Below, piece by piece: positions 34,095 to 44,743 of a stretch of 64,000 bases of DNA (positions within the stretch are counted from its first letter, which is position 1; each line of letters begins with the position of its first letter). Made by a program: the position numbers and the translations under genes. Location of the stretch: NCBI RefSeq assembly GCF_050436995.1, contig NC_134770.1, positions 7,078,501 through 7,142,500 on the forward strand. Direction: 5' to 3'. The DNA comes from Anticarsia gemmatalis. Taxonomy: Eukaryota; Arthropoda; Insecta; Lepidoptera; Erebidae. The notes beneath the pieces are model-generated. The model did not search any database, was not told the DNA's origin, and saw only the letters and a program-made list of their open reading frames with translations.

Positions 34095-37000
34095 GCTACT
34101 CAATCACGCCCAAACTACCGAACCAATTTGCATGAAATTTGGTATGGAGATAGTTTGATACCCGAGAAAGGACAATGGCTACTTTTTACCCCGGGAAAAT
34201 GACGCATTTCCCGGGAAAATTCAGGTTTCGCCACCGAAGTCGCGAATAATCAATATTATAATGACATTGAATTAACAAAATTCCGTTGTCATGGCAACAG
34301 TTTTAATGGCGGATATGCTTTAGCGCGAGTTATATGAGATATAAATAATTTTGAGAATATTTTTCGTGAAAAAAGCATATTTTGTTGTTAAGGAATAATT
34401 AAGCTTTGTATTAGTAAAAAAAAATCATTCACGCGAGCGGAGCCGCACGGGTCAGCTAGTTTAATATAATTTTAATACTGATTAACTTTATATGGGAATG
34501 TAACCAAAATACATTTCAGTTGGCTATTGAACCCATAATAATTCATCCACTTGAAACATAGATTTAAATTTTAAAAGTACATTAGTTACTTAACCATACT
34601 TAGAACAGTTTTAAAACCCTCCCACAAACAAAAACTCTTAAATTAATAGCTTCCTAGCAGTTATACATACTATCAGCCCTATATATAACACAACAACCAA
34701 TAGTGAACATTTTCTTTGCATGTTCAGCAATTTCACTTATAATCAACTCTTAATTCGATGCCTAATACACAAGAAACAGAAGTAATTTCTACATACCTGT
34801 GTGGTTCAATGATAACTTGTTTTCCACCCTTAAAACCGCCTCCGCCTCCTCTTCCGCGTCCGCCACCTCCGCGGCCACGGCCTTATAACAAAAATAACTA
34901 AGTTTAATACTAATAGTTGAATGTATTTGAATGGAAATTTGTATGTTTGTATCAGAAGTGGGTATGTGGACATAGTCTTCATGAATAGGTCTAGATTAGA
35001 GGGACCACAATCATCATTTAGAATACCTAACTGTAGTATTCATAGAATAAGTAATTTATAATATTATGTAATAGAAGAATTTTGACAATTTTCACAATTT
35101 CAAGTTTGGCATGAGTCTATTATCCAAACAATTGTTTCACAGTAAAAACATTCTGTGAGTTTTCCAATTTGATAAAATTTATTCTGTAATAGGAAAAGTA
35201 CTTCCTTATCTTCTTAATCGAAATTTTACTCCATAACTTTATTTATAGATTTTTATCGAGTTGTGAATAGATTCAGTTCCATTCCACAAATACTTGTGTA
35301 TCATTGAAATATTAACTTGCAAGTATCTGTACTATCAAAAACATCTCGGCAATTTCATAGCAAATCATTTAAAACAGTTTCAACTTACCACCACCACGGC
35401 CTCCGCCGCCTCCTCCAAATCCTCTACCACCTCCCCTCTTCTCGAATCCCCCGCGGCCTGAACCGAGGCCGCCCCGGCCTCCGCCTCCGAAGCCCCCGCG
35501 GCCACCGCCGCCGCCCCGGCCTCCGAAGCCGCCTCTACCACCACCGCCGCGTCCGCCTCCACGGCCACCGCCGCCGCCACGACCTCCGTTAAATTCTGAA
35601 AGAGAATAATAACTTGTTAAACAACGTGATTTACATTACTTTAGTTTGTTAAAGACATAGATACCTGAGCTGACATATGTTAAACTGTATAATGACCTAT
35701 ATAAATGGCAACTCAGCAGTGTTAATTTCTATACTAATATTGTCATTGAATCCTTGATCTTGATATCTTACAATATTGTACTATACTCGGGTCATTTCAA
35801 ATATGCAAACTAAGTGATGTCATTTTATCGGAGTCTCGCACTCGCACTTACACATTGTCGCATTCCTATGTCTCTTTTGATTATGATGTAGCTCACATGT
35901 TTGAAAAATTGAAAAATCATTTGTAAGAATATAAATCAAGTATGCTTCATAAGCAAAGATTATAATTTTCAGCAGCCAATCACACAAATTGCTGACAATT
36001 TAATGTAACCATTACATATTAGGTTTCACTACAGAGCAAAATATAAGTAATTTGCTGAAAGAATCATTTAATATGAAAGCAGCAAATACTAGACAAAGTA
36101 CTAGAAAGCTGTTTAAACTGTAGTCGGTGAACTGATAAGGCTGTTTAATACGAAGTTACATTAGCTATTGTTACCATGCTCCGTAATACAATGGATTTAG
36201 GTCATTGATAACAGAAAGAATGTGTGTATTGAAACACAAATGGCATTTTGTCAAAATAAGTACAGGTTTATAATACTTAGGGATGGTTTCATTGCTCAGG
36301 GGTATCACCACTTAGGGGTAGTTGTCCATTCATCCATTTGGTAGATAGCATAATAGGATTAAATGAAAACTCTGTTATACAAAATGCCACAAGAAAAGCA
36401 TAACAATAGTAATTATGTGTACCTATAGTGGTGATTTACCGTTTAAAATTACTACCTCCTGCTATACTTAAAACTATTCCTAAGTAAAAAGAAACTGCTC
36501 CAAAGATAAGAGATTTATGTCAGTGGTTTAGGTATTATAGGGCTTAAGTCAAACTCAAGAAAAAATCTATGCCTAAAAAAATTAAAATAGGCTAAGCCCC
36601 TAACATGTGCAACCATTTAGATCGGTACACCTATATACAATGCCATGAGCACTAGGTTATATTTAGCGACAGTATACAAACACCACACGTGGTTTTTCAA
36701 ACGAAACCTTGATAACCAAACAAGCATGGGATTATAATGACATTACTTAATTTGTAGGATAGTTTTAGTTACCGAAACAAAAATAATATATTAAAGGCAG
36801 TTATAGTTGGCATGTGCTCACACTATTGATAGACTATGATAACCCACATGGAATTTGATAACATAGCGTGGTGGCGGCATGTGGACAAAATAAACATTTC
36901 CTGACAGCTATTTATTCAGCAAATCCTAGCAACCACATGGTCTACATAAACGTAAAACAGCTATTAGAAGTAAATAGTAGCAGTAGTTACTGTAATATGT

Positions 37001-37266
37001 AGAAGAATGGTGATAAAACCCATGCTGGTTGCTGTAACCTAACCTAAAAGTCACACGCGAAATTATTCTGATAATACCTATTTCTGGCTGTATTTGACTA
37101 ATTAATATCAATGCATAGCTATTAATTTACTAGAATGGGATATTACATTGGAAATCTAAATGTAATCTATAACAAAACCATGGATTTTCCATGCGGCGAC
37201 CATGCGTAGACCATAATTGCCGTATTAGACGAATATCTGAATAAATAACTCACCTGGCTTTCCCAT
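31228..37266 (-). CDS. FBL: Fibrillarin, rRNA 2'-O-methyltransferase
   Basis: Eight exons on the minus strand, all GT-AG with matching phase: 37266-37254, 35595-35389, 34881-34797, 33760-33658, 33122-32952, 32478-32357, 31894-31771 and 31395-31228. They encode 330 residues, the usual fibrillarin length. The protein opens MGKPEFNGGRGG; the first exon holds only MGKP plus one base. Residues 5 to about 94 are a Gly/Arg/Phe GAR domain. The SAM-binding motif VLYLGAASGTTVSHV lies at about 173-187, DCIFADVAQPDQARI at about 240-254, and the C-terminal PQEQLTLEPYERDHAVVVG block is intact. Fibrillarin is the catalytic subunit of box C/D snoRNPs. It methylates rRNA ribose under snoRNA guidance and modifies histone H2A glutamine in nucleoli. 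Introns 2-7 carry box C/D snoRNA-like units on the same strand. It is divergent from the DUF1349 gene and convergent with WDR43. Confidence 0.96.
31463..31527 (-). ncRNA. Box C/D snoRNA-like, FBL intron 7 (family 2)
   Basis: On the minus strand the C box is ATGATGA (31517-31523) and the D box CTGA (31467-31470), 71 nt before the intron's 3' splice site. The segment next to the D box is the complement of gagagagttcaa, matching a conserved 28S rRNA stretch (AGAGAGAGTTCAA, from memory). It shares aaatttttcatgttga with the intron 6 unit. The fifth base from the D box pairs with an A. The predicted role is to guide 2'-O-methylation of that LSU adenosine. Confidence 0.75.
31958..32020 (-). ncRNA. 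Box C/D snoRNA-like, FBL intron 6 (family 2)
   Basis: C box ATGATGA (32011-32017), D box CTGA (31961-31964), 66 nt from the 3' splice site. The guide is the complement of agagagagttcaa, a 13-nt perfect match to the conserved 28S segment as I recall it. It is a paralogue of the intron 7 unit with the same target base. Flanks ttata and tataa could pair to close the terminal stem. Confidence 0.78.
32545..32617 (-). ncRNA. Box C/D snoRNA-like, FBL intron 5 (family 1, copy a)
   Basis: C box ATGATGA (32607-32613), D box CTGA (32548-32551), 69 nt from the 3' splice site. About 65 nt are shared with the units in introns 4 and 2, differing at two or three bases. The segment before the internal D'-like box complements gattagagggacc. 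The core ttagagggac is a conserved 18S rRNA stretch (from memory), near the site of yeast Gm1428/human Gm1447. The target of the D-box guide (complement of aagtgggtatgtgg) is not recognised. Confidence 0.78.
33188..33260 (-). ncRNA. Box C/D snoRNA-like, FBL intron 4 (family 1, copy b)
   Basis: C box ATGATGA (33250-33256), D box CTGA (33191-33194), 68 nt from the 3' splice site. The D'-like CTAG is intact here. The conserved core equals copy c. The predicted 18S target is the same as for copy a. Confidence 0.8.
33368..33438. mobile_element. 71-bp MITE, deletion derivative of the TTAA element at 29204-30128
   Basis: Flanked by TTAA (33364-33367 and 33439-33442). Its left end equals the reverse complement of the big element's right end (ccgattcattgccaccttca, ttttcgtga). 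Its right end equals the reverse complement of the big element's left end (tttttaatgactcaactgtt, gagtcat, ggccatgaatcgg) with one mismatch. The interior is missing. It lies in FBL intron 4. Confidence 0.85.
33831..33903 (-). ncRNA. Box C/D snoRNA-like, FBL intron 3 (singleton)
   Basis: D box CTGA (33834-33837) lies 73 nt from the 3' splice site. The C box reads ATGATGT (33894-33900), one mismatch from consensus. An internal D' box CTGA (33867-33870) has next to it the complement of aagaacgaaagtta. That 14-nt string is, from memory, identical to insect 18S rRNA (TCAAGAACGAAAGTTAGAGG), with the fifth base an A, comparable to human 18S Am1031 (SNORD59). The weaker C box lowers confidence; the position and D' match support it. 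Confidence 0.62.
34031..34462 (-). mobile_element. Family R repeat, long variant, FBL intron 3
   Basis: Starts tactaatattataaatgcga, then a (CTGT)n run (34056-34093), ctactcaatcacgcccaaac, a cccgggaaa pair, ggcggatatgctttagcgcg and ttcacgcgagcggagccgca, ending gggtcagctagt. It is almost the exact reverse complement of 46820-47312. Confidence 0.85.
34949..35021 (-). ncRNA. Box C/D snoRNA-like, FBL intron 2 (family 1, copy c)
   Basis: C box ATGATGA (35011-35017), D box CTGA (34952-34955), 70 nt from the 3' splice site. It is identical to copy b over the conserved core. Flanks gtat and tac could form a short terminal stem. Confidence 0.8.
35596..37253 (-). other. FBL intron 1
   Basis: A 1.66 kb intron with no recognised repeat. 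No C/D motif pair lies at the expected 65-75 nt from the 3' splice site, so it is the only FBL intron without one. Confidence 0.5.
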
Positions 37267-37989
37267 TTTGATATCACTGGTTATTTAAACTATATCCTGC
37301 AGTTTAAACAAATAACTTCAGCTATCTAAACACAAATATAAACTGTAATTTCTTCATAAACCGCGCGGAGCCATCACGCCGCGCAGCCGTCTCCGGAAAT
37401 GACGCCATTTTAAATGATCGATGTTGCTGCTTTCGTCAAAAAATAATTATTTTTATAAATCTTATGGCGGGAGGCCAATTGTTGCCAGTATATGAATTAT
37501 TTTTACTTATTTGCGAATGAAAGTGGGTACCCCTTTTTATGATATTTTATTAGATATATATGATATGAATTACTAGCTGTTTTATTTCATTTATACAAAG
37601 TCTACAATAATATTCAGCCATTTCAAAAATGTTGATGAATTTTTATTTACTGAAGTCAAACATTTGTTGCAGGTATGTGTATGCGCATCATATAGTAGGT
37701 ATACGTACATATTTAATATACCTACGTTCATAATATTGGCATATCACAACGCCTCTCATATGTTGTTGATAAAAGATCAACGGCTCTAAATAATAAGAAC
37801 AATTAAGTGGGTAGAGCGACTAGTTATTATCTTAGTGCCCATACGGTCCAAGATTGATTTATAAGAGTATCCATATCTTATCTTTCTCAGTAACACAATA
37901 GTACTGAGTGTTTATAGAAATATTTTCCTTGAGAGCCAATCTTGAAGAGTATATGCAGTTTGTTCCGTGTAATTGTAAATTTCAAGAAA
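37267..37989. promoter_or_regulatory. Shared upstream region of FBL (minus) and DUF1349 gene (plus)
   Basis: The divergent starts are 723 bp apart. A G+C-rich patch near 37365-37405 (cgcgcggagccatcacgccg) lies just upstream of FBL. No repeat was seen. A bidirectional promoter is inferred from layout. Confidence 0.45.
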
Positions 37990-39316
37990 ATGGAAGCAAG
38001 TAATTTCGGCCGTATAACATTCAATGATTTCAAATGGCTAAATAAGCCGGGTAAATGGAGTGCAACGGCTGATACTCTTGAATTAACCACGGATAACAAG
38101 ACGGATTTCTGGCAAGGAACTTGGTACAATTTCTTTCATAATTCTGGCCATGTTTTTGGAGTTACTATCAAGGATGACTTTTCTTTGTCGGTAAGTTTTT
38201 TAAGCTTAATTTATTTTTAATTTCTTTTCTTTTTGTATGCAAGTTATAGATAGAAATCAAACATTATGATATTTATATTATGTTATTATTATGAATAATA
38301 AGCATTTTTTTTTGTGTTGTGAATTCGATTCTTGTTTGATGTAGAAAGTTTAACTATTTGTGTGTGGTTTCTTTAGAAAAATACAGAAGATGTCGCTGTA
38401 GGCACTGAAAATATATCTGCTGTATAAAGTAACAAAGATTTAAAACAAATTCAATTTAAGGCACATTCAGTTCTCTTGATGATTATAAATTTTACTCGGA
38501 CAATTTTTGACAAAATAACGCTCATTTCTTTACTTAACAAAATTAAGATACTTTTGTTTCAGGCGTGCATTGAAGCCGACTTCACAACACTGTACGATCA
38601 GGCTGGTCTCATGATATACCTAGATGAGAAGCACTGGCTGAAGGCAGGCATAGAGTTCAATGATGGCCAGCCCATGATAGGCAGTGTACTTACTAATGAT
38701 ATTTCTGATTGGGCTACAGGTTGGTAACAGAAAAGCACTCGGAGGGGAAAGTGCTTATAGCAATAACAACATAACTATGATTTCGATAAAATTGTGTTTT
38801 TAGGCAGTTTATTAGTTCCATTCAATGGCTTTGAAGGCTTATTATATGAGAAGGTTATTTGACGTAAATGGTCTATTTTTTCCCGTCTCGATTCAGATTT
38901 ATATCGATGAAGGTTTCTCATCGAAAAGTGCCAGCGTGCCAGTTTAGTAAGTGCCAAGGCCTGTCGCGAGTTATCTAAGACAAGCTTTGATGAAGCCATG
39001 CATAACAGAAAAGTTCTTACAAAAGCAGCGTAGGTATCTCAACAAACGGCTCAAATAGATTGTCTTTTTCACAGGTGTCTTTCCCGGAAACGCCCGCAAG
39101 TTCTACCTCCGCATGACAAGGAAAGGCGACGTGATTTGCGTGAAATACTCCACAGATAATAACACTTGGACTCTATTGAGATTATGTTCTCTGCCCATGA
39201 AAGAAACATGCTTTATCGGCCCCATGGCCTGCACGCCCACGAGAGAGGGGCTCGATGTTAAGTTTACTGAGATATCTGTTACCGTGCCTGGTAAAGATAT
39301 ATTGCATTCTAATTAA
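37990..39316 (+). CDS. DUF1349 / regulation-of-enolase-like protein
   Basis: Three exons: 37990-38190, 38563-38719 and 39075-39316, GT-AG with phases 0 and 1, giving 199 residues. The longer frame opening at 37942 starts with TTG, so the ATG at 37990 (MEASNFGRITF) is the likely start. Recognisable DUF1349 blocks are TDFWQGTWYNFF (about 38-49), YDQAGLMIYLDEKHWLKAGIE (about 79-99) and the late FIGPMACTPTREGLDVKFTE (about 164-183). The fold is a concanavalin A-like beta sandwich. The yeast relative Ree1 affects galactokinase/enolase regulation; the animal function is unknown. There is no signal peptide or membrane segment, so it is probably cytosolic. AATAAA lies at 39791-39796. Confidence 0.88.
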
Positions 39317-41448
39317 AATGTCTTTATATAAAGTTTTCATAAGGCTATTTTATAAAGAAGGCAAGCGGACTAGCGGACTGGCCCGACTTTGACCGGTTAT
39401 AGAACAGTTTTATCCCGTTGATTGCATTCCTGTCGAAATTTTGATCCCATACAAACCTTGTCCCGACAGTTACAAACATATTAAAAAAATAATAATCTAA
39501 TTTAGTTTAGTTGTTTAAAAGTTATGCGCGTACGTACGTTTCGGTGATTCATTTTTATTTATATAGATTTGTCTTCCTTTTGGGGTAAACCACTTAGTAT
39601 AAAATAGGTTAAAAAAATGTGCCTTAAAGTGTTCAAAATAGCCTGTTTTTTTAAAATGAATATTGCTTCTAGACTTGAGCGTAGTCGTGAAATACACAAA
39701 TATACAAAATAATGTAAGATTTTTAAAAGAACATATTTTTATACACACAATTACACAGTTGTTGCTGTAATATAAACTACAGAATTTACAAATAAAACAA
39801 TATTATTTTTATAAAATATTTATTTTTCATTTCCGCGGTACAAGTTCCGCAACATTGTTTATTCTACAAAATCCCTAACTAAAGGAATGTACAGACAATT
39901 AACACGATTGTGTCAAACACATAAAATATCCTTATGTACTAGACTTTACATACAACATAAATGGCCGCCATTCGACCCCACTATAATATTCCAACACTAA
40001 ACTTAACAACTAGAAAATGCTTTTGGATAATCTAACATTAATATTTTTTACATCAAATAACTAATAATACACGTTCATACATTTTTCTTTCGTAAAAACA
40101 CCAATTTAAAAAAGAACATTTTGGCGCCACAATACAAAATGGCTACTATAGTCATAGACAAGAGACTAGCTACCATAGTTCTTTTCACGCTTGTTCGCGC
40201 GCTTTCTGAGATCTGTCATTTTGATCGATGTTATTATTACATTTTGATTTTCTTAAAAACAATGATATTGTTTCGTAAAAAAATTGTTAGGCCATTGTAA
40301 TTTATTAAGGAAGTAAACAGAGTAAAAAGTAATTTTATAAACCCACTCGTTTCATTTTCAGTGAAATAAAGGCGTAAGATCAAACCAAGATTAAATCACT
40401 TATGACCTTCTTAATCTGAGTTATAGTGTTTAAAAATTGTTTTAGTTTGAAAATGAAAGTGTTTACACACAAATTACATGGCAAAACTAAAATTATATCA
40501 CATTTCACTCACCACAAGCATATCAATGAAGATATCGGCCTATTTTATCACTTACAAATAAGTATTAGATAACCTATAGATAAAAAAATATCAAAATGAT
40601 TTCCAACCCTATTATAAGCGATAAAACAGGTTATAGTACATTTCATCTCTTTCACTCTTAGCGTACTAAACATAAGCTAGAAAGGGACAAAACATACCAA
40701 TATAAATAAAACAAAATAAGCTTTTTCTTTGAAGACATATTAAATAACCTATTACGATAATCACCGTATTCACATATAAAATCAACATTGTATGTCTTTT
40801 TCACTTGTTCTTACTTTTAGTAGAAGAACAGCGTAACCGCCTACATTTGAAGACATTTTACCGTATACGTTAATGTTCGTACACTTTTTATATACCAGTA
40901 TAATAATACCAAGGTTTGAATTCACCACTAATGGATAACTGCCAGATTGCCTATCTGATGGAATTTTGACAATATTTTTTACTTCATTTAGCAAATATGT
41001 TATGACACTTCTTTATGCAAAAGTTGGGTAAGCTATCTTTATGTTAAAAAAAAAACTCCCGCACTAAGAATTGCTCTTGTGTCGCGGGGACTTTTACAAA
41101 CATACAAACAACGGACACAAAGTACAATCAGACCCGAAACAACTATTTGTTGATCGCACAAATAATTGTTCCGTGTGGGAATCGAAACCCACGACCTTCC
41201 GACGCTGTGATAGCGGCGTGGCAACCTTTTACCATAATTTTTAAAGGTCGTGTTATGACGGGTCTTAAGGGTAGCTTATAGTTAAGTTTCAGATAAGCTA
41301 TGCACTAGATAAAGTGACATTAAATTTATAAAAAGCAGTTGTCAAAATTCCATCAGTTTAGCTAACCAGTACTTATTCAGTAGTTGTAAAACGTGTCCTA
41401 TGTGTTCTTAACAAAGACATTATAAAACCTTATAGTACAGTGGTTAGT
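39317..41448. other. Overlapping 3' UTR zone of the DUF1349 gene and the MADF-BESS gene
   Basis: Convergent genes. The plus AATAAA is at 39791-39796 and the minus AATAAA (plus TTTATT) at 39819-39824, which would give the MADF-BESS transcript a 1.6 kb 3' UTR. A family A SINE sits inside (41046-41235). No other coding signal. Confidence 0.5.
41046..41235 (-). mobile_element. tRNA-derived SINE, family A
   Basis: Reverse orientation: aactcccgcactaagaattg ... tgtgggaatcgaaacccacg. It lies within the predicted 3' UTR of the MADF-BESS gene. Confidence 0.85.
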
Positions 41449-44428
41449 TTAGCTCGGCTGCGGTTCTGGGCTCGCAGGTTCGGTTTTGACTGAGACCACC
41501 ATGTTTTGTGGTGATGTCGGAACTTTTGTCCGTTCTAGGTTGTACATCTGAAAGTAAAATTAGTTTTTGTAAATAATTGGCATAGATCATGCACACGGGA
41601 AACTACTTTAAATATTAAAGTTATTTTAATAAATTTTAACGAGGCAATCCTTCAACGTAAATATAACTGGAATAAAATATTTTTGATCAAGGAAAACACT
41701 AATAGAAAATCACATCTGAACTCACAAAATTTTAAATATACTTATTAAAACCTCGCTTTTTTCCTATAGTCGTACGCAGAGAGTATAAGATTGGTTTAAC
41801 ATCAAGTGAGTTAAGGTCAATTTGGGCAACTTTGAATCATTTGGGTAACATTGACATTGGGAATTTGAACTAGTTTCGATTTTTTCATATGAAACTAACA
41901 CAATTGATAAAGGTTTATTGTAGTTTTGCAAACTTTTATCAATTGTGTTGGTTTCATATGAAAAAAATAATCGAAACTAGTTCAAATTCCCACTGTCAAT
42001 GTTACCCAAATGATTCAAAGTTACCCAGGTTGACTGTAATAAAAACTACATATATGGTATGGTACCTTCATAAACATAGGCGTGGACAGTTGTGCGACGC
42101 TGGTGGCGTTGCCCAGGGAGTCTTCATCTAAGGTCTCCGTCACCTTCAGCTTCGGGAGACGTTTCCTCGTCACCTGGTGGTCCTCATCTGAGTCTGACGG
42201 TGGCGGACGGATCTGGAATAAGAGGCTTATGTAAATGGACTAGTTTGGACTAGCTTAATGGAAACGGGTGATTTGAACTTTTGGCTGGATGTCTGACTAT
42301 ATTTTTTGTGTGTAAATTGTTTAATGGATTTATATTTCTGACAAGATTAGATTATATTTCGAAGATTTATAGGATACAACTTTAAAAAAAATAGAACGCG
42401 GTCGAAGCTGCAAGTTGAATTAGAATGCCACGTTTTGATTTAGCATGAAATGTTACCTATTTTAGACATGTAGACTTATACAACGGGCTAAATTTAATTG
42501 TAAATTTGGAAATGAATTTATTTATTGAAATCAGCAGCTATAGGAAGGAGATAGGTAAAGATTGTAGTAGATCAGTTGCACATAAAAAGTAAAATGACCT
42601 AATTGTGTAATGTCTCATGATAGTGATAATTAATGCTTACCTTCCTAGGACGGCCTGGACCCCTCTTTTTGGTTGGAACTGGCAGTGGTGAGGGCGACCG
42701 GGCCTGGAAAAAAAAACACCATATTTAAGAACAGGACAAATAATGTATTAGATCATAACTTCCTTCATATAATACAAAGATGGGGTCAAAAACACAAAAC
42801 AAATACTTCGGCTACTGGTAGCCAAGATTCCCTGACAAGATTTAAATTTTCATTGCAGTTACATTACGAACATCAAAAGACTACCAACACCTTTTTCATA
42901 TTAATCAACTAAAAAGGATTTAATTATAATACTCACTCTCCGTTTCCTAACAGGTCTACTGCCATCAGCAGACCGCGTAGTCATCGACAGCTTGGACTCC
43001 GTAACCTTTTGCGAGGAGGTCGACACGTCCTCCTCCTTAGCAAGAATACCACTCATACGATCCTTGAAATAATTGTCTTCCGCCGTCTTCAACGCCTCAA
43101 AACACTTATGTCCTTGTAACGCATAACGTATTATCTTTAAAACTTCAATTCTACATAACAACCGCGTATCATCGTTCATTTTCTTAAACAAAGGTATTAG
43201 GGAGTTCATGAAAAGCTTGTCATCGTCAAAATGGTCTTCTGGGAGTATAGAATTCGCATCGATTTTTATCTCCAGACTGTTTGGTGTGTCTATACAGTTA
43301 ACTTGATGGCATTTGTCTGATGTCTGCTTCTCTTCAGGCTTGGTCTTCAAGTCCAGTGGTTTGTCTATGATTTCGTTCTTTATTTTTGGTAGGATGTCCT
43401 CTGGTGGGGGGTGTTGCGGCGAGTTTGACAGTTCGGAGAATGATTCGTATTTGTCTTGGGAGTATCTTGGTTTTCTGAAATGGAAATAAGGAGTTTATGA
43501 ATGCTTATGTAACTAATATTGTTGTTAAAGTATTGTTAGGTGGTTACTGTTAAAGAATAATATGTCCGAAACCGAAATGACGAACACACGATTTTGGAGT
43601 GGGAATTAAATGGTTATGGTTATCATATCAGGCTATTAGTTACACAATTCTATTAATTGTTGAACTATGTATATATTTTGCACCTTTTTTTACTTTTATG
43701 TAGTTAACTATACAATAATAGTTTAGTTAAAAATTCCTAACAGTCTCGTGTATACAAGTTTTGGCATTGAAGCGAAATGTTTGAGGCCTTGAATTGCATA
43801 ATATGATGACATAACAGTCTAACATCTTTGTTTTCTGTTATTTACTTAACGTGTTAAAAGAGCCAAATTCTCTTCTTTATTAAACCATATTATTACTTAT
43901 TCTAATCCTTTGTAAAACCACTGCTGTGTTTGGATGCCCTACCGTTATATGATATTGTAGGGAGAGTCCATCACTCAGCTTAATTGTGTATTAGATAGGT
44001 ACTTAGCTAGGCTACTTAGCATTCTTTCAAGAATAATTTATACTTATAAAATATAGCTGAAGAGTTTGCTTGTTTGAACGTTCTATTCTCAGGAACTGCT
44101 AGTTCAAATTGAAAAATAGTTTTATTAAGGAAGGATTTATTAAGGAAGGCTATATCCCTTATATCATCACGCAATGACTCATAGGAGAGAGGCAACCATA
44201 CAAAAATGTCGTGAAAACATAAAAACTAAAGTCCACGCGGTCGCTGTTGTGGTAGTAATTAATATACTAACTTGTTCTGCAAAGCTTTCAGCAAGAAGGA
44301 CATTTGCTGGTGGTACTGGTAGCGCCTGCTGCCCGGGGGGCACTGCTCCGGGAGCACGCACTTGCCCTGCCTGAAGGTCTTCGTGTAAGAGTCCCGGATG
44401 GAACGCCATCGTTTTTGTACTTCTTTAC
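41449..44428 (-). CDS. MADF-AT-hook-BESS transcription factor (5' exon missing)
   Basis: Five exons on the minus strand: 44428-44272, 43474-42937, 42703-42641, 42212-42066 and 41547-41449, in consistent phase, giving about 333 residues. The first encodes the C-terminal half of an MADF domain (VQKRWRSIRDSYTKTFRQGK, YQYHQQMSFLLKALQNK). The second carries a BESS motif (DDDKLFMNSLIPLFKKMNDD, then LLCRIEVLKIIRYA). The third ends in an AT-hook (KKRGPGRPRK). The last has VSVKTEP, a consensus SUMOylation site, before TAA. MADF-BESS proteins are insect DNA-binding regulators like Adf-1; MADF binds DNA and BESS mediates protein contacts. The exon with the start codon and the MADF N-terminus was not found between 44429 and 48398. 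It may lie beyond the retrotransposon or right of the window. The 42066 donor (gtacca) is weak. Confidence 0.82.
41816..42035. mobile_element. Palindromic MITE, family M2 (complete), MADF-BESS intron
   Basis: A 220-bp near-perfect hairpin. The left arm gtcaatttgggcaactttga, atcatttgggtaacattgac, gggaatttgaactagttt and catatgaaa is mirrored on the right. It ends 30 bp from the exon 42212-42066, so its insertion may bear on the weak donor there. Confidence 0.85.
43475..44271 (-). other. MADF-BESS intron
   Basis: A family R fragment in reverse orientation at 44035-44220 (aatatagctgaagagtttgc, ctcaggaactgctagttca, atatcatcacgcaatgact). Otherwise unremarkable. Confidence 0.5.
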
Positions 44429-44743
44429 CTAAGGACAAATGGAACAGCTGGTTATTAAGGGTCTTGATAGAAGAATCTGGTACCCAAAAATGGATTAAAA
44501 TGTAGCTTTTTTTAAAGATATTCTGTAATAGTTGACGTTGCTCTGCTAACGTTCAAAGCTACACCCTCGTAGAAGTTTTATTTTAAATAAAAAGTATTCT
44601 GTTAGATCCCGGGTCCCATCAAAATCGGTGCAGTAGTTTAGGTGTGAAAGCGTATCATTTCACAGACAGACTTTTGTATTCAATTTGATAAAATGGTACT
44701 TAATTTGATAATAGCATTTAAATAAACGATATTAGTATGGATT

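Noticed and set aside
35380..35592. Open frames on both strands reading Arg/Gly/Pro and Ala/Val/Glu-rich peptides
   Set aside because: They are alternative-frame shadows of the fibrillarin GAR exon (minus, 35595-35389).
35600..35800. A seventh snoRNA in FBL intron 1
   Set aside because: The nearest CTGA complement (35713) is 117 nt from the splice site and has no C box at a proper distance.
37942..37989. 16-residue N-terminal extension of the DUF1349 protein
   Set aside because: It begins with TTG; the ATG at 37990 gives the expected start of the domain.
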